In this document: in pieces, positions 17,148-23,414 of the stretch
Layout: every line of letters starts with the position of its first letter
Numbering within the stretch: the first letter of the stretch is position 1
Assembly (NCBI GenBank): GCA_910586355.1
Contig: CAJUHJ010000006.1
Span: 62,001 to 126,000, forward strand
From: an uncultured Lachnospiraceae bacterium
GTDB taxonomy: Bacteria > Bacillota > Clostridia > Lachnospirales > Lachnospiraceae
Direction: 5' to 3'
DNA length: 64,000 bases
The notes under the pieces: generated by a model
Seen by the model: only the letters and a program-made list of their open reading frames with translations
Database searches by the model: none
Told to the model about the DNA's origin: nothing
Position numbers and translations under genes: made by a program

Positions 17148-17591
17148 CTATGATTCTGTTTTTAACCTCAATGCAATTAAATTTTCACAATATCCGAGCA
17201 TTCTTGAAAGTTGTCCAATTGTCAAATGTTTATTTTCTTCTAAGAAAGCATCATCAATTAAAAGTTCCATGGCAAATTTATTCGCTTCTATTTCATTTTT
17301 GGAGTTCAGTAATAATGTTTTATTTTTAATAAAATAGCAATTTTCTTTTCGATGTAAAATCGCATGGCCAAGTTCGTGCGCCATGACTAGTTTCATTTCA
17401 TGTTCAGGTAAATTTTGATTCAGAAAAATATATCTATGATTTTTTAAAAACAGATAGCAGCCTTCAAAATTGATATTGCCAATTTGATACATAATGCCAA
17501 GGCAATCGGATATTTCAAAGGGATTGCTTGTATGAAATTTTTTCTTATAGTAAGCAACAGTTTTTTTGATATTAGATTGCAATCGTATCAC
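17148..17591 (-). CDS. ImmA/IrrE-family metallopeptidase, tail-element regulator
   Basis: The 147-aa product has the zinc-metalloprotease motif HELGH (in MAHELGHAILH) and the downstream Glu in NEIEANKFAMELL, as in ImmA/IrrE proteins (DUF955). In ICEBs1 and some phages, ImmA cleaves the partner repressor ImmR to induce the element. Here the GTG start lies immediately after the TAG stop of the repressor-like gene, with no spacer, so the pair is co-translated. Cleavage of the adjacent repressor after a DNA-damage or cell-state signal is the likely role (inference from family and context). Confidence 0.85.
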   Translation of the reverse strand: MIRLQSNIKKTVAYYKKKFHTSNPFEISDCLGIMYQIGNINFEGCYLFLKNHRYIFLNQNLPEHEMKLVMAHELGHAILHRKENCYFIKNKTLLLNSKNEIEANKFAMELLIDDAFLEENKHLTIGQLSRMLGYCENLIALRLKTES

Positions 17592-18020
17592 CTACTTTTT
17601 GTATTTCTTTGGAGTATATTTTTCTTTGTTAATTATTTTTAAACGTTTTAATGCAATTTCTAGTTCTTCCCGAAAAAGTTCCGCTGCTTCGGGCGACAGT
17701 GTTTCTCCGTTATAACTGGCGGGGCCGTTTTCGCCAGATTGTAATTTGTCCATTATGGAATCTAAGTCTTTTGCAATATCGCGCTGGTCTTTTGGGGTGA
17801 ATGAGGATTCGCCGCCTGATTCGTCCCATCCCATAAGATACTCAGGAGTTGTGCCGAGTGCTTCTGATACTTTCATTATTTTATCTCTTTTCATATTAGC
17901 AATCATTCCGTTTTCCCACTTTCTTACGGTACTTTTACCGACGCCTACCATATTGCCCAGTTCTTCCAGGGTCAGTCCTTTTTGGGTTCTAAGTGTATAT
18001 ATTTTTTTTCCCATTTCCAT
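17592..18020 (-). CDS. XRE-family repressor (ImmR-like) of the tail element
   Basis: The 142-aa product has an N-terminal helix-turn-helix of the Xre/Cro type (about 3-60: LRTQKGLTLEELGNMVGVGK, STVRKWENG, LGTTPEYLMGW) and a C-terminal part that could hold the ImmA cut site and dimer contacts. The start ATG at 18020 has AGGTG upstream; a longer open frame to 18119 would run through the promoter. It is transcribed from TTGCAA-17-TATAAT on the minus strand. One operator (18059-18076) covers the -35 and spacer of that promoter, which suggests autoregulation. Another covers the start of the divergent tail operon. Confidence 0.85.
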   Translation of the reverse strand: MEMGKKIYTLRTQKGLTLEELGNMVGVGKSTVRKWENGMIANMKRDKIMKVSEALGTTPEYLMGWDESGGESSFTPKDQRDIAKDLDSIMDKLQSGENGPASYNGETLSPEAAELFREELEIALKRLKIINKEKYTPKKYKK

Positions 18021-18045
18021 TGAAATCACCTCGCTTACAATATGA

Positions 18046-18074
18046 ATTATATATGAAATGTGTCCTTTTTGCAA
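18046..18074 (-). promoter_or_regulatory. Repressor gene promoter
   Basis: On the minus strand, TTGCAA (18074-18069) and TATAAT (18051-18046) are separated by exactly 17 bases. Operator 1 overlaps it. Confidence 0.75.
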
Positions 18075-18242
18075 CAAAATGATAAAAAGTGTCCTAAAAG
18101 ATAAAAATTGTGTTGACAAGTATCACAATAAATGTTACTGTTGGTGTGTCTTAAATGACACATTTTTAAAAATTTTAATAAATTAAATATATTAAAGTTT
18201 GTTATCAAATTTTTTTGAAAAATATGTGTCATAAAAGACACA
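18059..18242. promoter_or_regulatory. Four-operator switch region of the tail element
   Basis: Four copies of an 18-bp site with half-sites TGTGTC and GACACA around six bases are present. Site 1 is 18059-18076 (right half GCAACA) and site 2 is 18088-18105 (AGTGTC, GATAAA). Site 3 (18145-18162) and site 4 (18225-18242) have both half-sites perfect. Site 1 lies over the repressor promoter and site 3 over the predicted transcription start of the forward promoter. Site 4 lies in the leader just before the first gene. Confidence 0.75.
18113..18141 (+). promoter_or_regulatory. Forward promoter of the tail element
   Basis: TTGACA and TACTGT are separated by 17 bases, with TG one base before the -10 box (extended -10). 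Operator 3 starts four bases downstream. Confidence 0.7.
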
Positions 18243-18270
18243 ATTGTTTTTAAGGAGGTCAAGGGGGCAT

Positions 18271-18729
18271 ATGAAAATGGAAAAAATCAAACAAGAGAAA
18301 GAGGGGCAGGATATGAAAGAAGAGAATGAAAAGAAAAAAGAATATTTATTAAGCTATAAAAAATACAAGCAGGAAGCGAAACGTTTGGGTGAGCAGTTGG
18401 AAGAGTTACGCACTGGTGAGCAGTATCCATGTTTGGTTTTGTCGGACATGCCTAAGGCGCATAATAAGAAAGATTTATCGGATTATATGGTACGGCGGGA
18501 AGAATTAATAGACAAGATTATAAAGGCGCGTAAAAATGCAGTGGAAAAATTTTCAGAAGTCCAGAACAGGATTGAGCAGATGGAAGATGAAATCGAGAAG
18601 ACGCTTCTGACACAGAGGTATCTGAGGAATTATAATTGGGAGAAAATATGTGAGGAAATTCAATATAGTTATAAACAAGTACATAGAATTCATTTAAAGG
18701 CTCTGCAAAATTTTCGTTTGAATGAATGA
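18271..18729 (+). CDS. DUF1492/sigma-70 region 4-like phage transcription regulator
   Basis: The 152-aa product is highly charged and helical in its first 110 residues, then ends in a sigma region 4-like helix-turn-helix (LLTQRYLRNYNWEKICEEI, YSYKQVHRIHLKAL). This matches DUF1492/ArpU-like proteins, which control late genes of Gram-positive phages. The start ATG 18271 follows AAGGAGG and a G-rich run; an upstream TTG frame has no support. As first gene of the forward transcript it probably activates the structural operon downstream. Confidence 0.8.
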   Translation: MKMEKIKQEKEGQDMKEENEKKKEYLLSYKKYKQEAKRLGEQLEELRTGEQYPCLVLSDMPKAHNKKDLSDYMVRREELIDKIIKARKNAVEKFSEVQNRIEQMEDEIEKTLLTQRYLRNYNWEKICEEIQYSYKQVHRIHLKALQNFRLNE

Positions 18730-18755
18730 TGACATAGAATGACATATCAAACCTG

Positions 18756-18808
18756 TGATATATATATCATATAGAAAATTGACAAAGACAGATACAAGGG
18801 AATTTGAT
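18756..18808 (+). promoter_or_regulatory. Candidate late promoter with upstream palindrome
   Basis: TGATATATATATCA (18756-18769) is a perfect 14-bp palindrome. TTGACA follows at 18779-18784, and only a weak -10 (TTTGAT at 18803) is seen. A good -35, a poor -10 and a palindrome centred near -51 suit an activator-dependent late promoter. Confidence 0.4.
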
Positions 18809-18884
18809 TCGTATGAAATCTAATCTTTGAAATGTTCTATGTTTTATCTTATAAGAAAAGGAGATGGTTTTATGATTTGACAAA

Positions 18885-18980
18885 ATGAAAATGCTGCTGG
18901 ATGGGAGGCGGGAAATGTATTCGGAAGCGGAAGAGGATTGGAAAAATGAAAAAGTTTTAGGGAGGGATTCATGTAAATGA
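18885..18980 (+). CDS. Small 31-aa ORF of unknown function
   Basis: This frame starts ATG AAA ATG CTG CTG and ends TGA overlapping the next ATG by four bases (ATGA), a sign of translational coupling. Its own ribosome site is poor. A good AAGGAG at 18858 instead serves ATG 18872, which reads only ATG ATT TGA; deletion of one T there would join it in frame to this ORF. It is either a real small protein or the remains of a frameshifted one. I recognise no family. Confidence 0.4.
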   Translation: MKMLLDGRREMYSEAEEDWKNEKVLGRDSCK

Positions 18981-19396
18981 TACATGCAGTTTTAAAAGGA
19001 ATCAGCGACGCCTTGCGTTTGGAGTTTGGATATGGCGTCTATATCGAAGAAATACCGCAGGACTTGCAGGAGCCCTGCTTTTTTATTTCCTGTGTCCAGT
19101 CAGCCGTCCGGCAGCAATCCATAAAAAGTTATTTTATGGAAAACCAGTTTGGCGTCCAGTTTATTTTGAATTCACAAGCGAATCCAAATGCAAAGTGTTA
19201 CGAGACGGCAGAGAAATTGATCTGGCGCCTGGAGATTATTCAGGCGGACTGTGGGAGTTTGAGAGGAAGTAAAATGAAATACGAGGTTGTAGACGGAGTT
19301 CTTCATTTTTTTGTTAATTATGATTTCTATATGAAAAAGACAGAGGAACAGACGGTGATGGCTGAGTTAAAATCCCAAATTAATATGAAAGGATAG
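18977..19396 (+). CDS. Phage tail terminator family protein
   Basis: The 139-aa product resembles tail terminator/completion proteins of Gram-positive contractile tails (DUF6838-like). It has an early EFGYGVYIEEIPQDLQEPCF stretch, a central beta region and a C-terminal strand (HFFVNYDFYMKK). Such proteins cap the sheath and tube at the head end and stop their growth. Position directly before the sheath gene supports this. The assignment comes from fold-like pattern and synteny, not from a diagnostic motif. Confidence 0.65.
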   Translation: MIHAVLKGISDALRLEFGYGVYIEEIPQDLQEPCFFISCVQSAVRQQSIKSYFMENQFGVQFILNSQANPNAKCYETAEKLIWRLEIIQADCGSLRGSKMKYEVVDGVLHFFVNYDFYMKKTEEQTVMAELKSQINMKG

Positions 19397-19404
19397 GCAA
19401 AAGA

Positions 19405-19611
19405 ATGGCAGGAAAAGAAAAATTAAAGAAAGAAGAAAGTGTAAATTCAAAAACTGCGGGACAGTTATTTTTAAAAGAGCAGTTAAGGGCTTCTGAAAAA
19501 TTTTCAAACAGAAAAGATTTGATTGAAATTTTATTAGAGGATCAAAAACAGTATTCTATTCCAGAAGTGGAAGAGATAATAGAAAAATTTATGAAAGGAA
19601 AGGTGAATTAA
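19405..19611 (+). CDS. Small helical protein in the tail operon
   Basis: The 68-aa product is charged and probably helical (EEVEEIIEKFMKGK-type ending), with no recognised domain. Genes of this size are common just before the sheath gene in PBSX-like tail operons. It lies nine bases after the terminator-protein gene, and its stop overlaps the sheath start region. The role is unknown; it may be a structural or assembly accessory. Confidence 0.6.
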   Translation: MAGKEKLKKEESVNSKTAGQLFLKEQLRASEKFSNRKDLIEILLEDQKQYSIPEVEEIIEKFMKGKVN

Positions 19612-19613
19612 GT

Positions 19614-20951
19614 ATGGCATTAGGCGGAGGAACATTTTTAACGCAAAATAAAGTTTTACCGGGAGCATATATCAATTTTGTTTCCGTGGCTAATGCATCT
19701 GCAGCAATATCTGACAGGGGTGTTGTAACAATGCCCATTGAACTGGATTGGGGCGCGGATGACGAAGTTTTTGCTGTAACAAGTGAAGAATTTTTAAAAG
19801 ATTCACAGAAAATTTTCGGTTATCCTTATACAGATGAAAGGTTAAAAGGTCTGCGTGATTTGTTTTTAAATGCAAAATTACTTTACGCGTACCGTCTAAA
19901 CGGCGGCGGCAAAAAAGCTTCAAACAGCTATGCAGCTGCGAAGTACAGCGGTATACGCGGTAATGATTTAAAAATCAGTATTCAGGTAAATGTAGATGAT
20001 GATTCTGCATTTGACGTCATTACATATCTAGGGACGACAAAAGTGGACATACAAACGGTACACCAGGCAGAAGAACTTAAGGAGAATGAATATGTGACGT
20101 TTCAGAAGGATATTACGTTAGAAGCAGCGTTGGCAGTTCCGCTTACAGGCGGTGAAAATGGGACAATGGACGGCTCGTCCTATCAGGCGTATGCGGATAA
20201 GATTGAATCTTATACCTATAATACGATGGGGATTGTTACTGCGGACGACACGATTAAGAAAATGTTTGCAGCATTTAACAAGCGGCTGCGCGATGAAATC
20301 GGAATGAAATTCCAACTTGTACTTTATAATTACAAAGAGGCTGACTATATGGGAGTTATCAGTGTAAAAAATAAAGTTTTGGATGGAGCGGTGAAAGGAA
20401 GCGCCGGAATGGAGTATCCAAATGAAGCCGCAGCGGTTTACTGGGTGACAGGCGCAGAAGGCGGCTGCACAGTCAACGCAACCTGCCAGAATAAAATTTA
20501 TGATGGAGATTATACGCTTGACGCCGGCTATACACAGGCAGAGCTGACAAAGGCTATAAAATCCGGTGAATTGGTATTTCATCAAGTAAATTCCGATATT
20601 CGTATTTTGGCAGATATTAATACAATGGTGACGACAACGGATACTTCCGGGGATGTATTTAAAGATAATCAGACGGTACGTGTGATTGACCAGTTGGCGA
20701 ATGATGATGCAGTGCTTTTTAACACACGGTATTTGGGGATTGTTCCAAATGACGACGCAGGACGTACATCGCTGAAATCTGATTTTATAAAAATACGCAG
20801 GCAATTGGAACGTATTCGCGCGATTGAAAATTTTAATGACACAGATGTAAAAGTTTCTATGGGAGACACAAAAAAATCGGTTGTAGTAGAAGGCAGCGTA
20901 ACAGTTACAAATGCAATGTCACAGCTTTACATGACGACTACGATTGCATAA
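19614..20951 (+). CDS. Contractile tail sheath protein (XkdK-like)
   Basis: The sheath protein surrounds the tail tube and contracts to drive it into the target. The 445-aa product opens with the conserved GGGTFLTQNKVLPGAYINFV and ends with VEGSVTVTNAMSQLYMTTTI. The start lends a strand to the neighbouring subunit, and the end has the C-terminal beta-strand pattern of PBSX XkdK and diffocin sheath. The start is ATG 19614 with AAAGGTG upstream. Its presence rules out a siphovirus-type flexible tail. Confidence 0.9.
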   Translation: MALGGGTFLTQNKVLPGAYINFVSVANASAAISDRGVVTMPIELDWGADDEVFAVTSEEFLKDSQKIFGYPYTDERLKGLRDLFLNAKLLYAYRLNGGGKKASNSYAAAKYSGIRGNDLKISIQVNVDDDSAFDVITYLGTTKVDIQTVHQAEELKENEYVTFQKDITLEAALAVPLTGGENGTMDGSSYQAYADKIESYTYNTMGIVTADDTIKKMFAAFNKRLRDEIGMKFQLVLYNYKEADYMGVISVKNKVLDGAVKGSAGMEYPNEAAAVYWVTGAEGGCTVNATCQNKIYDGDYTLDAGYTQAELTKAIKSGELVFHQVNSDIRILADINTMVTTTDTSGDVFKDNQTVRVIDQLANDDAVLFNTRYLGIVPNDDAGRTSLKSDFIKIRRQLERIRAIENFNDTDVKVSMGDTKKSVVVEGSVTVTNAMSQLYMTTTIA

Positions 20952-20972
20952 GACAGAGAGGAGTAGATAAAT

Positions 20973-21485
20973 ATGGCAGAACAGAAAAAAGAAGAAAAAA
21001 AGCCGGCAGTTATGCTGGCGAAAGATGCGCTTTCGGCAGCATTAGCGGAATGTTATGTAACAATAGATGGGAAGAGATACAATTTTATGCAGGCAATTAA
21101 CCTGGAGGCAAAATTCGAAAAAACAAAAACAGAAGTTCCCATTTTAGGTAAGACGGGAAAGGGCAACAAAACAAACGGATGGAAAGGGACGGGTTCGGCA
21201 ACGTTCCACTATAATACTTCAATTTTCCGTATGATGATGCAAGAGTACAAAGACACAGGTAAAGACACTTATTTTGAAATGCAGATTGTGAATTCAGACC
21301 CAACAAGCGCTGCGGGAAGACAGAAGGTCTTGCTGTTTGACTGTAATATTGACGGCGGTATTTTAGCGAAGTTTGATGCAGATGGAGAATATTTGGATGA
21401 AGAAATGGATTTTACATTTGAAGACTTTAAAATAGAGGAACAATTCGTTGGGCTTGCCGGCATTGAAGCAGACGCGACAGCATAA
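20973..21485 (+). CDS. Tail tube protein (XkdM-like)
   Basis: This protein forms the inner tube of the contractile tail. The 170-aa product begins with a charged Lys/Glu leader and then the XkdM-type core: CYVTIDGKRYNFMQAINLEA, KTEVPILGKTGKGNKTNGWK, GTGSATFHYNTSIFRMMM, NSDPTSAAGRQKVLLFDCNI. It lies directly after the sheath gene as in PBSX. The start ATG 20973 follows GAGGAG. The next gene is cargo, not tail, so the conserved order tube-chaperone is interrupted here. Confidence 0.9.
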   Translation: MAEQKKEEKKPAVMLAKDALSAALAECYVTIDGKRYNFMQAINLEAKFEKTKTEVPILGKTGKGNKTNGWKGTGSATFHYNTSIFRMMMQEYKDTGKDTYFEMQIVNSDPTSAAGRQKVLLFDCNIDGGILAKFDADGEYLDEEMDFTFEDFKIEEQFVGLAGIEADATA

Positions 21486-21509
21486 GCGTATTGAAAACCC
21501 GGCTTCCAT

Positions 21510-21555
21510 TCCTCCTTAATATGGGTTATAATCAAATAAATCATGTTAAGGAGGA
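21510..21555 (+). promoter_or_regulatory. Ribosome-site-locking hairpin with promoter box in its loop
   Basis: Bases 21510-21524 pair with 21541-21555 in an unbroken 15-bp stem (13 Watson-Crick, two G-U). The 3' arm contains TTAAGGAGG, the ribosome site of the lipoprotein gene; the 5' arm contains CCTCCTTAA. The 16-base loop contains TATAAT (21527-21532). No T run follows, so it is not a terminator. A transcript starting near 21539 would lack the 5' arm and have a free ribosome site. Confidence 0.8.
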
Positions 21556-21564
21556 GAAAAAAGT

Positions 21565-22197
21565 ATGAAAAAGAAACTGATTGTATTACTGGGGATTTCA
21601 TTATCATTATCCATTGCTGCATGCAGTGGAAAACTGAAACAGGTGGATAAGGAAGGAACGGGCAGCGCGGAGAATGTTTCTACTGAGGAAGTAAACGATT
21701 TGGAACCTACTGAGGAGTTACAAGAAACAGAAAAAAGCTCAGAGGAAGAGGCTTCTGCCCAGGAAGAAGAAACGATTTATAATATCGGAGAAACCATTGC
21801 GTTGGGGGACTGGGAAATAACGGTTACAGGTATGCAGATTGTGGATTCTGTGTCATCGGGGGAGTATTTTGAATTTAGACCTGGTGAGGAAGGGGATAAA
21901 TATGCTCAAATCACTGCAACGGTCAGCAATAAAGGAAAGAAGTCTGATCGGTTTTTGCCATCTTATGGCCTTGGGGGCGACGTCAGTGTAAAATTTGTGT
22001 ATGGTGATGGATATGAATTTTCTTCAACACAGTTAATTGCATATGAGAGAGAACTGCATGATGCGCGCATCAATCCGTTGTCATCACAGGAAGGAGAGAT
22101 TTTCTTTGAAGTTCCAGAAATTGTTGCAAATTCAACAGATGAAATATTGATAAGATTTTCTTCTGGGTCTGATAGGGTGAGTATTAAAGTCAGATAA
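21565..22197 (+). CDS. Cargo lipoprotein with DUF4352-like domain
   Basis: A signal peptide ends in a lipobox (SIAAC, Cys20), followed by an acidic Ser/Glu-rich linker (about 25-70) and a beta-sandwich domain of about 130 residues (IALGDWEITVTGMQIV, KYAQITATVSNKGKKSDRFL) typical of DUF4352. It should be lipid-anchored on the outer face of the membrane. It has no structural counterpart in contractile tails and interrupts the tube-chaperone order, so I read it as cargo (a moron gene). A protective or surface-altering role for the producer is possible, but nothing in the sequence shows it. Confidence 0.8.
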   Translation: MKKKLIVLLGISLSLSIAACSGKLKQVDKEGTGSAENVSTEEVNDLEPTEELQETEKSSEEEASAQEEETIYNIGETIALGDWEITVTGMQIVDSVSSGEYFEFRPGEEGDKYAQITATVSNKGKKSDRFLPSYGLGGDVSVKFVYGDGYEFSSTQLIAYERELHDARINPLSSQEGEIFFEVPEIVANSTDEILIRFSSGSDRVSIKVR

Positions 22198-22212
22198 GGG
22201 GAGGAAGGTTTT

Positions 22213-22389
22213 ATGCTTTGGTGGATAAGTTTGGTATTTTCAATTATTATGACGTTTGGATCGCTTTTAGGTTATTTTTTGGATAAAAAAACAGAGTATT
22301 TCGTAATGATTCTGATTTTTTGTCTGTTAGACATCCTATGTTTTAAGAAGTTTATGGATAAAATTAGCGGCAGGACAGCGATAGTGTAA
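22213..22389 (+). CDS. Small two-helix membrane protein (58 aa)
   Basis: ATG 22213 follows GGGGAGGAAGG and reads 58 codons to TAA. The product has two hydrophobic segments (about 2-22 and 29-43) with a short polar loop (DKKTEY) and a basic C-terminus (FKKFMDKISGR). It lies 15 bases after the lipoprotein stop and is probably co-transcribed with it. No family recognised; it may be a membrane partner of the lipoprotein. Confidence 0.6.
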   Translation: MLWWISLVFSIIMTFGSLLGYFLDKKTEYFVMILIFCLLDILCFKKFMDKISGRTAIV

Positions 22390-22394
22390 TTGTG

Positions 22395-22710
22395 ATGGAA
22401 CGTGATTTTTTTAGAATAAAAGGCGGGGGAAATGAATTTTGCCTAAGTAAAAATAAGATAACGGATATGTGCTTAAAAACAGATGTTGAAATTGAAAGGC
22501 AATATGTGTCCGGCGCTGGCGGCGCAGTTGCCGGAGCAATCGTAGTTGGGGCATTGGGAGCTATTTTTTACATACCGTTCAGAGGATGAGATTAATTATA
22601 TTAGCTTTGAGATTTCACAATCCGACTATGTGGGGAAAGCATGGAAAAGGTCAAGAGAATTGCGTAACCAGATTGCAAAAAATTCCCCAAATCAAATAGT
22701 TGAATTATAA
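22395..22710 (+). pseudogene. Frameshifted small cargo gene
   Basis: From ATG 22395 the frame reads MERDFFRIKGGGNEFCLSKN and a Gly/Ala-rich hydrophobic stretch (GAGGAVAGAIVVGALGAIF), then stops at 22589. The +1 frame from about 22569 continues with a coherent peptide (FTYRSEDEINYISFEIS, QSDYVGKAW) to TAA 22708-22710. Read together these look like one small protein of a family I remember with a Gly-rich hydrophobic hairpin. A stretch of bases not divisible by three seems to have been lost at the junction. It is the last gene of the cargo block. Confidence 0.6.
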
Positions 22711-22729
22711 AAGAAACAGCGTGATATTT

Positions 22730-22757
22730 AGAGAGCTTGGCAACAGGCTCTCTTTTT
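22730..22757 (+). terminator. Hairpin A, GCAA-capped, before the tail chaperone
   Basis: AGAGAGC pairs with GCTCTCT; the top continues CTTG/CAGG around a GCAA tetraloop, followed by TTTT. It closes the cargo block and shares its sequence with hairpins B and C of this operon. Confidence 0.75.
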
Positions 22758-22787
22758 GTATACAAAAAAGAAAGAGAGGATAAGAAT

Positions 22788-23219
22788 ATGTCAAAATTTT
22801 CACAATTTATGAAAGCAAATAAAATTGCAAAGGAGAATGGGAAATATGCCCCAACAAAAAGTTTAGTAGACAGCGAAGGAAAACCATTGGAATGGGAGTT
22901 TAAGCATATTTCGTCAAAAGAGAATGAGGAATTACGAGAATCCTGTACATATGAAGTTCAGGTGAAAGGAAAGCCAAATTTATTCCGGCCGAAATTGAAC
23001 AGTTCAAAATACTTGTCAATGATGATTACTTCGTCCGTAGTATATCCAGATTTATATAATGCAGATCTGCAGGATTCTTATGGGGTAAAAACACCTGAAG
23101 ACTTATTGTTTGCAATGGTAGACGATCCAGGTGAATATAATTCGTTAGGAGAGTGGATTCAGCAGTTCCAGGGCTTTACAAAGAGTCTGGATGAAAAGGT
23201 GGATGAAGCAAAAAACTAA
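22788..23219 (+). CDS. Tail assembly chaperone, short form (XkdN-like)
   Basis: The zero-frame product is 143 aa (MSKFSQFMKANKIAKENGKY, LEWEFKHISSKENEELRESC, TPEDLLFAMVDDPGEYNSL) and matches XkdN-type tail assembly chaperones, which coat the tape measure protein during tube assembly. ATG 22788 follows AGAGAGGA. The frame ends GCA AAA AAC TAA on a slippery heptamer, and a second frame carries a longer C-terminus (separate entries). Short and long forms in an unequal ratio are the rule for these chaperones, as with lambda G and GT. Confidence 0.85.
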   Translation: MSKFSQFMKANKIAKENGKYAPTKSLVDSEGKPLEWEFKHISSKENEELRESCTYEVQVKGKPNLFRPKLNSSKYLSMMITSSVVYPDLYNADLQDSYGVKTPEDLLFAMVDDPGEYNSLGEWIQQFQGFTKSLDEKVDEAKN

Positions 23220-23410
23220 TAACAGAAGGGGATGCGGAAGCAAATTATGCTTACTATGCCCTTCTGAAACTGCATATCCTGCCGTCTGTTTTTCTGGAGA
23301 TGGACGAACAGGAGAAATCTTTTGTGATTGCATGTATCCAGTTGAAAGTGGAACAGGATAAAAAAGAAGAGAAAAAAATAAAATCAAATTCCAGAAGGAG
23401 AGGACGGTGA
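22788..23410 (+). CDS. Tail assembly chaperone, -1 frameshift long form
   Basis: After a -1 slip on A AAA AAC (23210-23216) translation continues from 23216 to TGA 23408-23410. This adds 64 residues (LITEGDAEANYAYYALLKLH, FLEMDEQEKSFVIACIQLKV and a basic tail) for a 207-aa product. The downstream frame has no ribosome site and its only ATG is internal, so frameshifting is the only evident way to express it. Tail chaperones with this layout sit directly upstream of the tape measure gene, as here. Confidence 0.8.
23210..23266 (+). other. Programmed -1 frameshift signal
   Basis: The slippery heptamer A AAA AAC is in the correct phase (23210-23216). A 6-base spacer TAATAA gives two zero-frame stops, then comes a perfect 8-bp stem CAGAAGGG (23223-23230) with CCCTTCTG (23259-23266). 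Inside its loop is a second small hairpin, AAGCA/TGCTT (23238-23242 with 23048+200=23248-23252). Heptamer, spacer and stem fit the known geometry. Confidence 0.8.
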
Positions 23411-23414
23411 TAGT

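Noticed and set aside
21510..21555. Terminator of the tail tube gene
   Set aside because: The stem is strong but no T run follows on either strand; the 3' arm is the ribosome site of the next gene.
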